This document shows positions 35,697-43,681 of a DNA stretch of 58,016 bases, piece after piece; the stretch's first letter is position 1; every line of letters begins with the position of its first letter. The translations under genes and the position numbers were made by a program. The notes beneath the pieces were generated by a model. The model made no database searches. It was not told the DNA's origin and saw only the letters and a list, made by a program, of their open reading frames with translations. Source of the DNA: Gammaproteobacteria bacterium (GTDB taxonomy: Bacteria > Pseudomonadota > Gammaproteobacteria > Pseudomonadales > Pseudohongiellaceae); the NCBI GenBank assembly GCA_016764875.1, contig JAESQX010000117.1, positions 1-58,016 on the forward strand. The letters run 5' to 3'.

Positions 35697-35824
35697 CAGA
35701 CTGTTGAAGAGCAATAGGAGCGCAGTAAAGTCGAGGTAAAGCAGACGGTTACATGGACCAAATGAGTATTTTGAGTCTGTTTCTAACGGAGATTTTGCAA
35801 GCGTAATGGTTTTTCAACAACCTG
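35697..35824. mobile_element. MITE-like element between sspA and sspB
   Basis: The segment starts immediately after the sspA stop. Its ends are imperfect inverted repeats of about 19 bases: CAGACTGTTGAAGAGCAAT on the left and, reverse-complemented, CAGGTTGTTGAAAAACCAT on the right (14 of 19 match). The GTTGAAAAA end sequence resembles that of small repeats common in marine gammaproteobacteria (from memory). There is no open frame inside and no clear target duplication. A genome-wide copy count is needed to prove mobility. Confidence 0.4.
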
Positions 35825-35902
35825 CCAGGGAAGCTCTGATTAATCTGCGTTAGTACCTTGCTACAAAAAAGAAGGCTATTCTAATCCGGCAGGTGTGTTT
35901 GC

Positions 35903-36304
35903 ATGACCATGAGTTCAAGTCGCCCGTACCTGATCAGAGCACTGTATGAGTGGATTCTTGATAACGATAGCACGCCCTATATCCTCGTAAACGCCCATGC
36001 TGATGAAGTATCTGTGCCCCAGGAGCACGTCAAGGACGGACAGATAATTCTGAATATATCTCCTACCGCCGTGCAGAATCTAAATATTGAAAATGAGGCC
36101 ATGGATTTCAGCGGTCGGTTCGCCGGTGTCCCGACCCGTGTTCACGTACCCATTGTCGCTGTATTAGGAATTTATGCCAGGGAAAATGGTCAGGGCATGT
36201 TCTTTGAAACTGATGACACGACCCCTGAGCCCCCCAAACCTGAAAAGTCAGGTGACAATCAGATCCCGAAGCTGGGTCGGCCCTCTCTTAGAGTCGTAAA
36301 ATGA
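35903..36304 (+). CDS. sspB: ClpXP protease specificity-enhancing factor SspB
   Basis: A 133-residue adaptor that delivers ssrA-tagged and other proteins to ClpXP. The N-terminal substrate-binding domain (about residues 1-105) includes RPYLIRALYEWILDN and HVPIVAVLGIYARENGQGM. An acidic/proline-rich linker leads to the C-terminal XB tail RPSLRVVK, which docks on ClpX and is nearly identical to that of E. coli. Two starts are possible (ATG 35903 or 35909). Confidence 0.96.
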   Translation: MTMSSSRPYLIRALYEWILDNDSTPYILVNAHADEVSVPQEHVKDGQIILNISPTAVQNLNIENEAMDFSGRFAGVPTRVHVPIVAVLGIYARENGQGMFFETDDTTPEPPKPEKSGDNQIPKLGRPSLRVVK

Positions 36305-36379
36305 TGGTCATTGGTGTTTGAGGGAAAGCAGAGGAAACTAGCCTGCGACCTTGCACCGGGCAAGAACTCAGGTCTGGCA

Positions 36380-36958
36380 TCAATTGATATATTCAAACAC
36401 CTTTACTACACGAGTTACCCCGGAAATATTACGCACTAACGCAGCCGCACTATCGCCCTGTCGCTGATTTACCATTCCCATTAAATAAACCGAACCGTTC
36501 TCTGTAATCACTCGTATCTGACCCGAAGGAACGGCGTCGTCAGCCAGCAATTGGGCTCGGATCTTGGTGCTGAGCCAGTTATCATTCCTGCGAGACAGAA
36601 AGCCGGTTTTGCCAGAAACCTCCAGCTCATTGTGGATTCTTCTGATTTTGACGCTGGCTTCAGAGGCTATCTGGGTCGCCTGTGCTTTCAGTTGCTGTGA
36701 TTGTACCTGCCCAATAAGAAGCACGATCCCATTATGAGAGACAACATCAAAGCTCGCTTTTTTAAACTCCGGCACCTGTGATTTCATATTGACTATAATC
36801 TTGGTTTCGATTGTCTGGTCTTCTACTCTCGCTCCGGCGGTACGCTTGCCGGGGTCTTCCTGAATGCCCTGTGAACCAGTGGTTTCCACCAGTACTGTGG
36901 TGCAGGATGTAGCGGCCAGTAAAAACAGGGCCATATTAAGGGTTTTTAAGATATTCAT
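36380..36958 (-). CDS. dolP: BON-domain outer-membrane lipoprotein DolP (YraP)
   Basis: A 192-residue lipoprotein with the lipobox AATSC at about residues 15-19. Two BON domains follow (about 50-115 and 120-190), recognised by VSHNGIVLLIGQVQSQ and TENGSVYLMGMVNQRQ. DolP supports BAM function and outer-membrane integrity. It starts two bases after the diaA stop, the last gene of the lpoA-yraN-diaA-dolP group. Confidence 0.94.
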   Translation of the reverse strand: MNILKTLNMALFLLAATSCTTVLVETTGSQGIQEDPGKRTAGARVEDQTIETKIIVNMKSQVPEFKKASFDVVSHNGIVLLIGQVQSQQLKAQATQIASEASVKIRRIHNELEVSGKTGFLSRRNDNWLSTKIRAQLLADDAVPSGQIRVITENGSVYLMGMVNQRQGDSAAALVRNISGVTRVVKVFEYIN

Positions 36959-36960
36959 GG

Positions 36961-37566
<606 letters not shown>

Positions 37567-37707
37567 TTAAGACAACTCAATATTGTATCGGCACAAACTC
37601 ATACATATTTTGCTCGCAGAGTAATAATCACCATATTAAACCCCTGTTTTTATAGTGTGGAGGAATTGCACCTTGCTTTGTTAGACAACAGAAAACATGA
37701 TTTTTAT

Positions 37708-38088
37708 TCATGTCTGAAATGCATCGCGTATCCATTGGATATTATGGGAGCCCCTACGGGCACCATTATTAATTCCTATTACATCAAAGCGACAGTTGAA
37801 ATTGTTGTGGCAGGAGTGTGTTAGCAGGTAATGTCGGGCGCAAAGAATGATTTTTCCCTGCTTGACCTTGTCGACGGTTTCTGCCGAAGTGCCATACGCG
37901 CTACTGCTGCGAAACCTTACCTCGACAAATATAAGGAACTCGTGATCACAGGCTATCAGGTCGATTTCTCCGAATCTACACTGATAATTGCGCTCTTTGA
38001 GCCTGATACCTCTGGCTGTCAGAAACTTGGCTGCAAGGCTCTCCTTTTCATTGCCCAGTTGGCGACTGTCAGATTGGTATGACTTCAT
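37708..38088 (-). CDS. yraN: YraN-family (UPF0102) putative endonuclease
   Basis: A 126-residue protein with the nuclease-fold signature FGEIDLIACDHEFLIFVEVRFR (core GEIDLI and FVEVR, residues about 45-61), the arrangement of acidic residues and a lysine/arginine seen in restriction-enzyme-like nucleases. GNEKESLAAKFLTARG precedes it. The role is not established. It lies 56 bases downstream of lpoA. The stop codon is part of a small hairpin, ACATGA/TCATGT (37695-37713). Confidence 0.93.
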   Translation of the reverse strand: MKSYQSDSRQLGNEKESLAAKFLTARGIRLKERNYQCRFGEIDLIACDHEFLIFVEVRFRSSSAYGTSAETVDKVKQGKIILCARHYLLTHSCHNNFNCRFDVIGINNGARRGSHNIQWIRDAFQT

Positions 38089-38144
38089 GGCCTCTTCCTT
38101 GAGGGGATTGTCTGGGAGTAAAAGTATTTCTGTTCTGAGAGGCC

Positions 38145-40001
38145 CTACGGATCAACTAACGTATTGCCATCTTCAAGTAAAACCGCCAGACCATCGACGA
38201 ACATGGCGCTGAGTGGGATTCGCTTGAAGCGGCCAAAATCAGACATGGACAGTATCCCGGTGGCACCATGAAATGAAGAGATCTCGCTATTGGTAAATTG
38301 TGTCAGGCGTGGATAAAGTCGAAAACTGTCTATCCCCAGGGCACGCAGTCGTTGCAGTGGTCCCTGGGCCGGTCGTAGTGTTTCTGTAACTTGCTGTTTG
38401 AGGGGGTCATCCTGGTTCAACACCCATGGGGTATCAGGGAAAACTATACCGTTTAAATCCTGGTTGCCAATCTGATTCGTGGCACCGTCATTAATGGCTG
38501 GCAATGCATATACAGGGATATCGCCTGCAAAATAAAAGGCGAGGGTGGGTTTGATTTGACGACCTTGTCTCGGATTAGCCATGAGAAAGATAAAGTCGAT
38601 ATCAGCCCGACGCCGTGGAATAAACTCAACCTCATTTCTGGGCAATAAATCTATAATCCGCTGAGCCCTGGCTTCACTGGCATTAATCGCCAGAAGTTGT
38701 TTAATGAGATCAGCATATTCAGTATCACTGGAAAAACTGGCGCTGGACACCAGCTCTCCTCCCAGTCCTCGCCAATGCCGGGCAAAAACCTGTTGCAGTT
38801 GCTGATAGTCTGGATGCTCGGGGGCAACGATGGCGGCGTTACGGTGTCCGGCACCCCAGGCAAGGTTTGCAGCGTGCTCAATTTCATCTCCCGGAGCCAG
38901 GCCAAACTGGAAAAACTTTGTCGAGTTTCTGGACTGTAGGTCAGTATAGTTTAATGCCAGTGTAGGGATAGGCAACTCAGGCATAGAATTCAATTGCTGT
39001 ACCAGTTCCTTATTCAGTGGTCCGATAATTAAATCTGCTCCGGATTCAACAGCGGTGTCATAGATGCCACTGATCAGGGTTAAACCACTGGTATCAAAAA
39101 CGCTGATATGCGGGACTTGTGTGTCTGCGCCCAGGGCCTGGTAGTAGGCACTGAGAAAACCTTCCTGCACCGCTTTGCCTGCCTGATCCTGCAGGGGTAA
39201 TAACAAGGCAATATGAGTGGGCCTTTGCGCCCAAACCTGCTCAAGTTTCACCAGGTTATCCGGCACCAGTGTCGCGGCACTATGTCGTGCCCAGATACTA
39301 CGCCACCGATTGATTGCCTCTAATTGATCGGTGATGCTGTATTGCTTTGAACGTATTAGTCGCGTTAGTTCTACCCAGCCCCTGACCTCATAGGAATCCG
39401 CGCTGCTGGCCATCATCATCAGCTCGTGATCAGTTAATTGCTCCAGGATTTGCCAGATCTGATCGTGCGTAGATTGTGATTGATTGGGGAACTGTGAGGA
39501 ATTAAAAAGAATTAATTGCAGTGCTGCTTCAGGGGATTGGTTGGTGGCAATGTAGGCCTGTGCTCTTAGCTGAAAAACACGTTGCTGGATTTCACTGCTT
39601 TGTTGTGCAAGATCATCAATCAGAGCACCGCTCAGCCAGCGAATGGCTGATTGCGGATCATCCCGATCCAGAGATAGTTCAGAACGGATTATTGCCAATC
39701 GAATTTGCAGGTTATTATTAAGTGAATTTGCCCTGGAAAGCTGCTCGATTAACTCATTCGCTTTCCCTGTCTGCCGCTCAAGCAACATCAGTTCAAGTGC
39801 TTCAACCAGGTAAACGCTGGATTGGGGTTGCGAGCTGTTGTTGGCCAGGTTAATCAACCCTTCAATAGAGTCAAATGTCGGCGGTATTTCAGCTTGTGAC
39901 GACCTGACCTCAGGGTCTGGAATAGTGCTACATGCACTAATGATCAGAACCAGTAAAATCAAAATCGTGGCCGGTCTTAATGGCTGCATTATAGATTTCA
40001 T
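38145..40001 (-). CDS. lpoA: Penicillin-binding protein activator LpoA
   Basis: An outer-membrane lipoprotein that reaches through the periplasm to stimulate PBP1A. The lipobox is I-S-A-C, about 30 residues from the chosen start. An N-terminal helical TPR-like half (to about 250) is followed by a periplasmic-binding-protein-like LppC domain (about 265-600; LLLPLQDQAGKAVQEGFLSAYYQ, IIGPLNKELVQQL, IDFIFLMANPRQGRQIKP). Starts at GTG 40034, ATG 40001 and ATG 39989 are all in frame; ATG 39989 would also leave a normal lipoprotein signal. Divergent from rsmI, as in related genomes. Confidence 0.94.
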   Translation of the reverse strand: MKSIMQPLRPATILILLVLIISACSTIPDPEVRSSQAEIPPTFDSIEGLINLANNSSQPQSSVYLVEALELMLLERQTGKANELIEQLSRANSLNNNLQIRLAIIRSELSLDRDDPQSAIRWLSGALIDDLAQQSSEIQQRVFQLRAQAYIATNQSPEAALQLILFNSSQFPNQSQSTHDQIWQILEQLTDHELMMMASSADSYEVRGWVELTRLIRSKQYSITDQLEAINRWRSIWARHSAATLVPDNLVKLEQVWAQRPTHIALLLPLQDQAGKAVQEGFLSAYYQALGADTQVPHISVFDTSGLTLISGIYDTAVESGADLIIGPLNKELVQQLNSMPELPIPTLALNYTDLQSRNSTKFFQFGLAPGDEIEHAANLAWGAGHRNAAIVAPEHPDYQQLQQVFARHWRGLGGELVSSASFSSDTEYADLIKQLLAINASEARAQRIIDLLPRNEVEFIPRRRADIDFIFLMANPRQGRQIKPTLAFYFAGDIPVYALPAINDGATNQIGNQDLNGIVFPDTPWVLNQDDPLKQQVTETLRPAQGPLQRLRALGIDSFRLYPRLTQFTNSEISSFHGATGILSMSDFGRFKRIPLSAMFVDGLAVLLEDGNTLVDP

Positions 40002-40199
40002 ACCAGATAACAAGTAGGGAGAGGAGGGCGTCACCTGCCGCCAGAATTGCCTTTAAGACTAATACAGTTACCCCTGTTGGGCAATTAATTGGGCTTTATC
40101 GTTTAGCGAAATATTGAACAACAAATATATTCAGACCTGACGTCTTAAGGGATAATAGTTTGTGCAGTCACCAGGAAAATAAAAAAGTGAGTTTAGCCA

Positions 40200-41078
40200 A
40201 TGACACAAACAAAGCCCGTTGATGCCGGGTTGTATGTAGTTGCCACACCGATCGGGAATTTGAATGATATGACGGCCCGTGCAATCGCTGTTTTACAAGG
40301 GGTGGATTTAATCGCGGCTGAAGATACCAGGCACAGTGCTCGTTTGCTGGATAGTTTTGGTATAAAAACCCGGATGGTTTCTTTTCATGATTTCAGTAGT
40401 TCAAAACGTTTGCAGGCGCTGGTGGATAAACTTGAAATGGGACAATCCATTGCGCTGATTTCAGATGCCGGAACGCCGGCCATTTCTGATCCGGGTTATG
40501 AATTGGTTCGACTGGTCCGGCAACGGAAGATTCCTGTAATTCCCATCCCTGGTGCCAGCGCCGCGTTGGCCGCATTAAGCGTAGCCGGTCTGCCAAGTGA
40601 TCGATTTGTATTCGAGGGATTTCTACCTGCCAGATCGGGGGCGAGGAAAAACCGCCTGCAGGCACTTGCCAGTGAGTGTGGCAGCATAATCCTGTTTGAG
40701 TCTCCCCACAGAATAATTGCCTGCCTGGAAGATATCGTCAGTGTAATGGGGCCGCAGAGGCCGCTTTATATAGGCCGGGAGTTAACCAAAAAATTTGAGA
40801 CTTCTCGATTGGACACTGTTCAGAACTGCCTTCAATGGATCAGGGATGATAGTCATCAGCAAAAGGGAGAGTTTTCCCTGGTTCTTGCTGGACGCTCAAA
40901 AGAAGACCAGGCGGTTGAAAAGATGGGTCAGGGAATGAGAGTGCTTAATATTCTGCTGACTGAAATGTCTGTCAAAAAAGCGGTAAAACTGGCCGCTCAA
41001 ATTAGTGGTGCAGCAAAAAACAGCCTGTACGAGGCGGCTCTGAAAAAACAGGCGCAAGATTCGCAATCCGATCAATAA
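40200..41078 (+). CDS. rsmI: 16S rRNA (cytidine1402-2'-O)-methyltransferase
   Basis: It adds the 2'-O-methyl of m4Cm1402 at the 30S P site; RsmH, encoded downstream in the dcw cluster, adds the N4-methyl to the same base. The TP-methylase fold is evident: LYVVATPIGNLNDMTARA (residues about 11-28), AAEDTRHSARLL, ALISDAGTPAISDPGYELV, PGASAALAALSVAGLPSD. The 292-residue length is normal. Confidence 0.98.
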   Translation: MTQTKPVDAGLYVVATPIGNLNDMTARAIAVLQGVDLIAAEDTRHSARLLDSFGIKTRMVSFHDFSSSKRLQALVDKLEMGQSIALISDAGTPAISDPGYELVRLVRQRKIPVIPIPGASAALAALSVAGLPSDRFVFEGFLPARSGARKNRLQALASECGSIILFESPHRIIACLEDIVSVMGPQRPLYIGRELTKKFETSRLDTVQNCLQWIRDDSHQQKGEFSLVLAGRSKEDQAVEKMGQGMRVLNILLTEMSVKKAVKLAAQISGAAKNSLYEAALKKQAQDSQSDQ

Positions 41079-41122
41079 AGCTTGATGTTACACCCTTGTT
41101 GACAGACTGAATGGGCTGTTTG

Positions 41123-41152
41123 CTTGTGCCGGTGTTTGAACTCCGGTACCCT
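41123..41152 (+). promoter_or_regulatory. Candidate rnpB promoter
   Basis: CTTGTG (41123-41128) and TACCCT (41147-41152) with an 18-base spacer end eight bases before the expected RNA 5' end; the CGCG discriminator is GC-rich, as at growth-rate-controlled stable RNA promoters. A better -35 (TTGACA, 41100-41105) lies further upstream but lacks a good -10. Confidence 0.4.
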
Positions 41153-41159
41153 CGCGAGT

Positions 41160-41520
41160 GAGTCAGCTGGACAGTTGCTGCCTGTTACCTTTTAAAGGTG
41201 ATGGATGGAGGAAAGTCCGGGCTCCGCAGAGCAAGGTGCCAGGTAACGCCTGGGGGGTGTGAACCCACGGAAAGTGCAGCAGAAAATATACCGCCGGTCA
41301 TTTCTCACGAAATGGCAGGTAAGGGTGAAATGGTGCGGTAAGAGCGCACCGCGCGACTGGTAACAGTTCGTGGCATGGTAAACCCCACCTGGAGCAAGGC
41401 CAAATAGGAATCCTACGGTGTGGCTCGCACTGGATTCGGGTAGGCTGCTAGAGGTTTGTGGTGACGCAAACTATAGATGAATAACTGTCCACGACAGAAC
41501 CCGGCTTATAGGCTGGCTCA
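41160..41520 (+). ncRNA. rnpB: RNase P RNA, bacterial class A
   Basis: The catalytic RNA that matures tRNA 5' ends. Near-identity to E. coli M1 RNA is evident in GGAGGAAAGTCCGGGCTCC (from 41206), GGTGCCAGGTAACGCCTGG, GGTAAGAGCGCACCGCGCG, GGAGCAAGGCCAAATAGG, and ACAGAACCCGGCTTAT near the 3' end. The P1 helix is GAGTCAGC (41160-41167) with GCTGGCTC (41512-41519), which sets the ends to within a few bases. P4, the L15 region (GGTAA near tRNA CCA) and P18-like loops are present, giving about 361 nucleotides. Location upstream of mraZ is common in gammaproteobacteria. Confidence 0.97.
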
Positions 41521-41532
41521 ACTTTTTCTTTA

Positions 41533-41564
41533 ACCCAGGCTGTTTTTAGCCAGTTCGCCTGGGT
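41533..41564 (+). terminator. Hairpin downstream of rnpB
   Basis: ACCCAGGC (41533-41540) and GCCTGGGT (41557-41564) form a perfect eight-pair stem with a 16-base loop, 13 bases after the RNA end. A T-rich stretch precedes rather than follows it, so if it terminates rnpB it is not a classical intrinsic terminator. It may instead be a processing signal. Confidence 0.4.
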
Positions 41565-41566
41565 CG

Positions 41567-41586
41567 AATGTGATCTGCATCACATT
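41567..41586. promoter_or_regulatory. Perfect CRP/Vfr-type binding site
   Basis: TGTGA (41569-41573), six bases, TCACA (41580-41584): the core CRP consensus without mismatch, extended by symmetrical AA and TT outside. It lies in the 380-base gap between rnpB and mraZ, about 200 bases before the mraZ promoter. The regulated transcript is not obvious. Confidence 0.55.
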
Positions 41587-41604
41587 ATTACCCCGTCATT
41601 ATCG

Positions 41605-41624
41605 TGGCCTCAACCTTGAGGCCA
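41605..41624. repeat. 20-base near-perfect palindrome in the rnpB-mraZ gap
   Basis: TGGCCTCAA (41605-41613) and TTGAGGCCA (41616-41624) pair perfectly around CC. It lies 20 bases after the CRP-like site. The rest of the stretch to 41760 has no supported gene; a 73-codon open frame here looks non-coding. Confidence 0.45.
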
Positions 41625-41763
41625 TAACCCTTGGTTTTGCGGCACACCGCCGGATTCATGAATTTCAGCCCTTATCGCTGGATAATTATCCATGGGTTAC
41701 TGACATTCGGTACATCATCGACCAGACAGCATCATTTCTTGAGAATCTTTATCGAAATAGTAC

Positions 41764-41792
41764 TTGCACTAATACAGAGCTAAACTTATAGT
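41764..41792 (+). promoter_or_regulatory. mraZ (dcw) promoter
   Basis: TTGCAC (41764-41769) and TATAGT (41787-41792) with a 17-base spacer make a strong sigma-70 promoter. The transcription start would fall at about 41799, just before the MraZ-binding repeats, giving a leader of about 100 bases. Confidence 0.75.
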
Positions 41793-41801
41793 GTTGCCAA
41801 G

Positions 41802-41856
41802 TGGGAAAAAGTGGGAAATATTGTTCATTTGTGGGATTGCAGTGGGCGATAATGGG
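41802..41856 (+). promoter_or_regulatory. MraZ operator: five TGGG repeats
   Basis: Five TGGG motifs lie at 41802, 41812, 41832, 41843 and 41853, spaced 10, 20, 11 and 10 bases. MraZ autorepressors bind direct TGGG[N] repeats on a ten-base period immediately downstream of the mraZ promoter in other bacteria. The site fits that precisely, with two clusters (two and three repeats). Confidence 0.75.
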
Positions 41857-41901
41857 ATAAGTGGCTTCCCATTTTTTTTCAGAATACTATGGGGAATAGC
41901 C

Positions 41902-42357
41902 GTGTTTCGTGGTGTTAACACCATCAACCTTGATGCTAAAGGGCGTATGGCGATGCCTGCCCGGTATCGAGATCAATTGCTGAGTCACTGTGCCGGCCAT
42001 CTGGTGGCTACCATTGATACCAGTTCCCGCTGCCTGTTGTTGTACCCGATTCATGAATGGGAAGAGATACAGCGCAAAATCGAATCTCTGCCAAGTTTAA
42101 ATCCCGTCTCCCGAAGAATTCAAAGATTATTGATAGGCCATGCTACTGACCTTGAACTGGATAGTAATGGCCGAATTCTTCTTCCGCAAACATTAAGGGA
42201 ATACGCGGCCCTGGAAAAGCACATTGCGCTTATCGGCCAGGGTAAGAAACTGGAAATATGGGATCAGCTTGGCTGGATAGAACACCGTGATCAGTTATTG
42301 GTTGAGTCAGATTCCGACGGAGAAATGCCTGAAGATTTGAGATCCCTGTCATTGTAA
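41902..42357 (+). CDS. mraZ: Transcriptional regulator MraZ
   Basis: A 151-residue AbrB-like dodecameric DNA-binding protein which represses the dcw promoter. It has two tandem domains, each with the DxxGR signature: LDAKGRMAMPARYRD (residues about 11-25) and LDSNGRILLPQTLRE (about 90-104). I use GTG 41902 (MFRGVNTINLDAKG); the frame is open to 41791, but that would place the operator inside the gene. rsmH follows after 15 bases. Confidence 0.96.
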   Translation: MFRGVNTINLDAKGRMAMPARYRDQLLSHCAGHLVATIDTSSRCLLLYPIHEWEEIQRKIESLPSLNPVSRRIQRLLIGHATDLELDSNGRILLPQTLREYAALEKHIALIGQGKKLEIWDQLGWIEHRDQLLVESDSDGEMPEDLRSLSL

Positions 42358-42372
42358 AAACCGAGATTCGCC

Positions 42373-43308
42373 ATGTCGAATAGCCGTGTCCACGAAACAG
42401 TTTTATTGCAGCAGTCAGTGGATGCTCTGGCGGTGGAAAGTGACGGAATCTATATTGATTGTACTTTCGGGGGAGGCGGTCATTCTCGCCTCATTCTCTC
42501 ATCTCTGGGGCCCCATGGCAGGTTATTTGCAATGGACCAGGATCCCGAAGCTATTAGCATAGCCAGGGAAATGGCGGCGGGCGACTCGAGAATTGTGGTG
42601 GAGCACGGCAATTTTTCAGGCCTGGAGCAAATGGCACACAAATACGGAATATTCGGTGACGTCAGTGGTGTGTTATTTGACCTTGGGGTTTCCTCTCCGC
42701 AACTGGATGTAGCATCTCGCGGATTCAGTTTCATGCGGGATGGGCCGCTGGATATGCGTATGGATCCCGGTTCAGGTCAAAGTGCAGCCGACTGGATAAG
42801 CACTGCCGCAGAAGCGAAAATTGCCGATGTATTAAAGCATTACGGGGAAGAGAAATTTGCCCGGCGCATGGCCCGTGCCATCGTTAAAGCCAGGCTGGTA
42901 GAACCAATAACCACCACAGGTCAGTTAGCAGAAATTGTAAAGCAGGCTAATCCTGCCTGGGAAAGAGGCAAGCATCCTGCTACCAGAGCTTTCCAGGCAA
43001 TTCGAATATTTATTAACGATGAACTGTCGGCATTGAGTAGTGGTCTGGATCAGTCCCTGGAGATTTTGCGTGTTGGTGGGCGTCTGGCCGTAATTAGTTT
43101 TCATTCCCTGGAAGACAAAATAGTTAAGAAATTCATATCTTTGCAGACTAAGGGGGATAACTTTCCAAGAGCTGTGCCGGTACGGCAAAGCGACTTGAAC
43201 CCGAGGTTGAAAAGCGTGGGGAAACTGATACGGGTAACTGACGCTGAAATCAGGCAAAACCCGCGATCGAGAAGTGCGATTTTGAGGATAGCCGAGAAAA
43301 TCGCTTGA
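42373..43308 (+). CDS. rsmH: 16S rRNA (cytosine1402-N4)-methyltransferase
   Basis: An SAM-dependent methyltransferase that acts on C1402 together with RsmI. HETVLLQQSVDAL at the N-terminus, the SAM-binding IDCTFGGGGHSRLIL (residues about 28-42), GVLFDLGVSSPQLD, GPLDMRMDP, HPATRAFQAIRIFINDEL and VISFHSLEDKIVKKF are all conserved. The 311-residue length is standard. Confidence 0.98.
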   Translation: MSNSRVHETVLLQQSVDALAVESDGIYIDCTFGGGGHSRLILSSLGPHGRLFAMDQDPEAISIAREMAAGDSRIVVEHGNFSGLEQMAHKYGIFGDVSGVLFDLGVSSPQLDVASRGFSFMRDGPLDMRMDPGSGQSAADWISTAAEAKIADVLKHYGEEKFARRMARAIVKARLVEPITTTGQLAEIVKQANPAWERGKHPATRAFQAIRIFINDELSALSSGLDQSLEILRVGGRLAVISFHSLEDKIVKKFISLQTKGDNFPRAVPVRQSDLNPRLKSVGKLIRVTDAEIRQNPRSRSAILRIAEKIA

Positions 43309-43327
43309 TTTTCGGGCTGTGGAAAAA

Positions 43328-43681
43328 ATGAAAAAAAACACCCGTAATAAAAGATCAGCCAGCGCTGCCAGGGCCCAGCCAGTATCGCCCTTGGCTTGGA
43401 TTGGTTTGACCCGAGTGTCTTCTTTAAATCTGCTGCTGTTGATACTGGTATTTCTTGGCTCAGGACTTTCGGTGGTTTTCATGACTTACCAGAATCGGTT
43501 TCTGTTCAATGAATTACAGCAAATGCGTAATCAGGCCAATGAGCTGGAAGTTCAGTGGGGGCAGCTACTAATTGAGCAAAGCACCTTTGGCCTGGAGGGC
43601 AGGATTGAGCGGAAGGCTACGCAGCAGTTGCAACTGCGGGTGCCTGAGGTGGATCGGATTATTATGGTGAAAAATGACTAG
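43328..43681 (+). CDS. ftsL: Cell division protein FtsL
   Basis: A small bitopic protein of the FtsQLB complex. A basic N-terminus (about 35 residues), one helix (about residues 37-58; LLLLILVFLGSGLSVVFMTY) and a periplasmic leucine-zipper coiled coil (about 60-110) fit the family. ATG 43328 is chosen; GTG 43319 is in frame three codons earlier. It overlaps ftsI by eight bases. Low sequence conservation is normal; position and topology carry the call. Confidence 0.93.
   Translation: MKKNTRNKRSASAARAQPVSPLAWIGLTRVSSLNLLLLILVFLGSGLSVVFMTYQNRFLFNELQQMRNQANELEVQWGQLLIEQSTFGLEGRIERKATQQLQLRVPEVDRIIMVKND

Noticed and set aside
41570-41791. A 73-codon open frame between rnpB and mraZ starting with GTG
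   Set aside because: It begins inside the CRP-like palindrome, has no ribosome site, runs through the palindrome at 41605 and through the mraZ promoter, and its composition is not protein-like.
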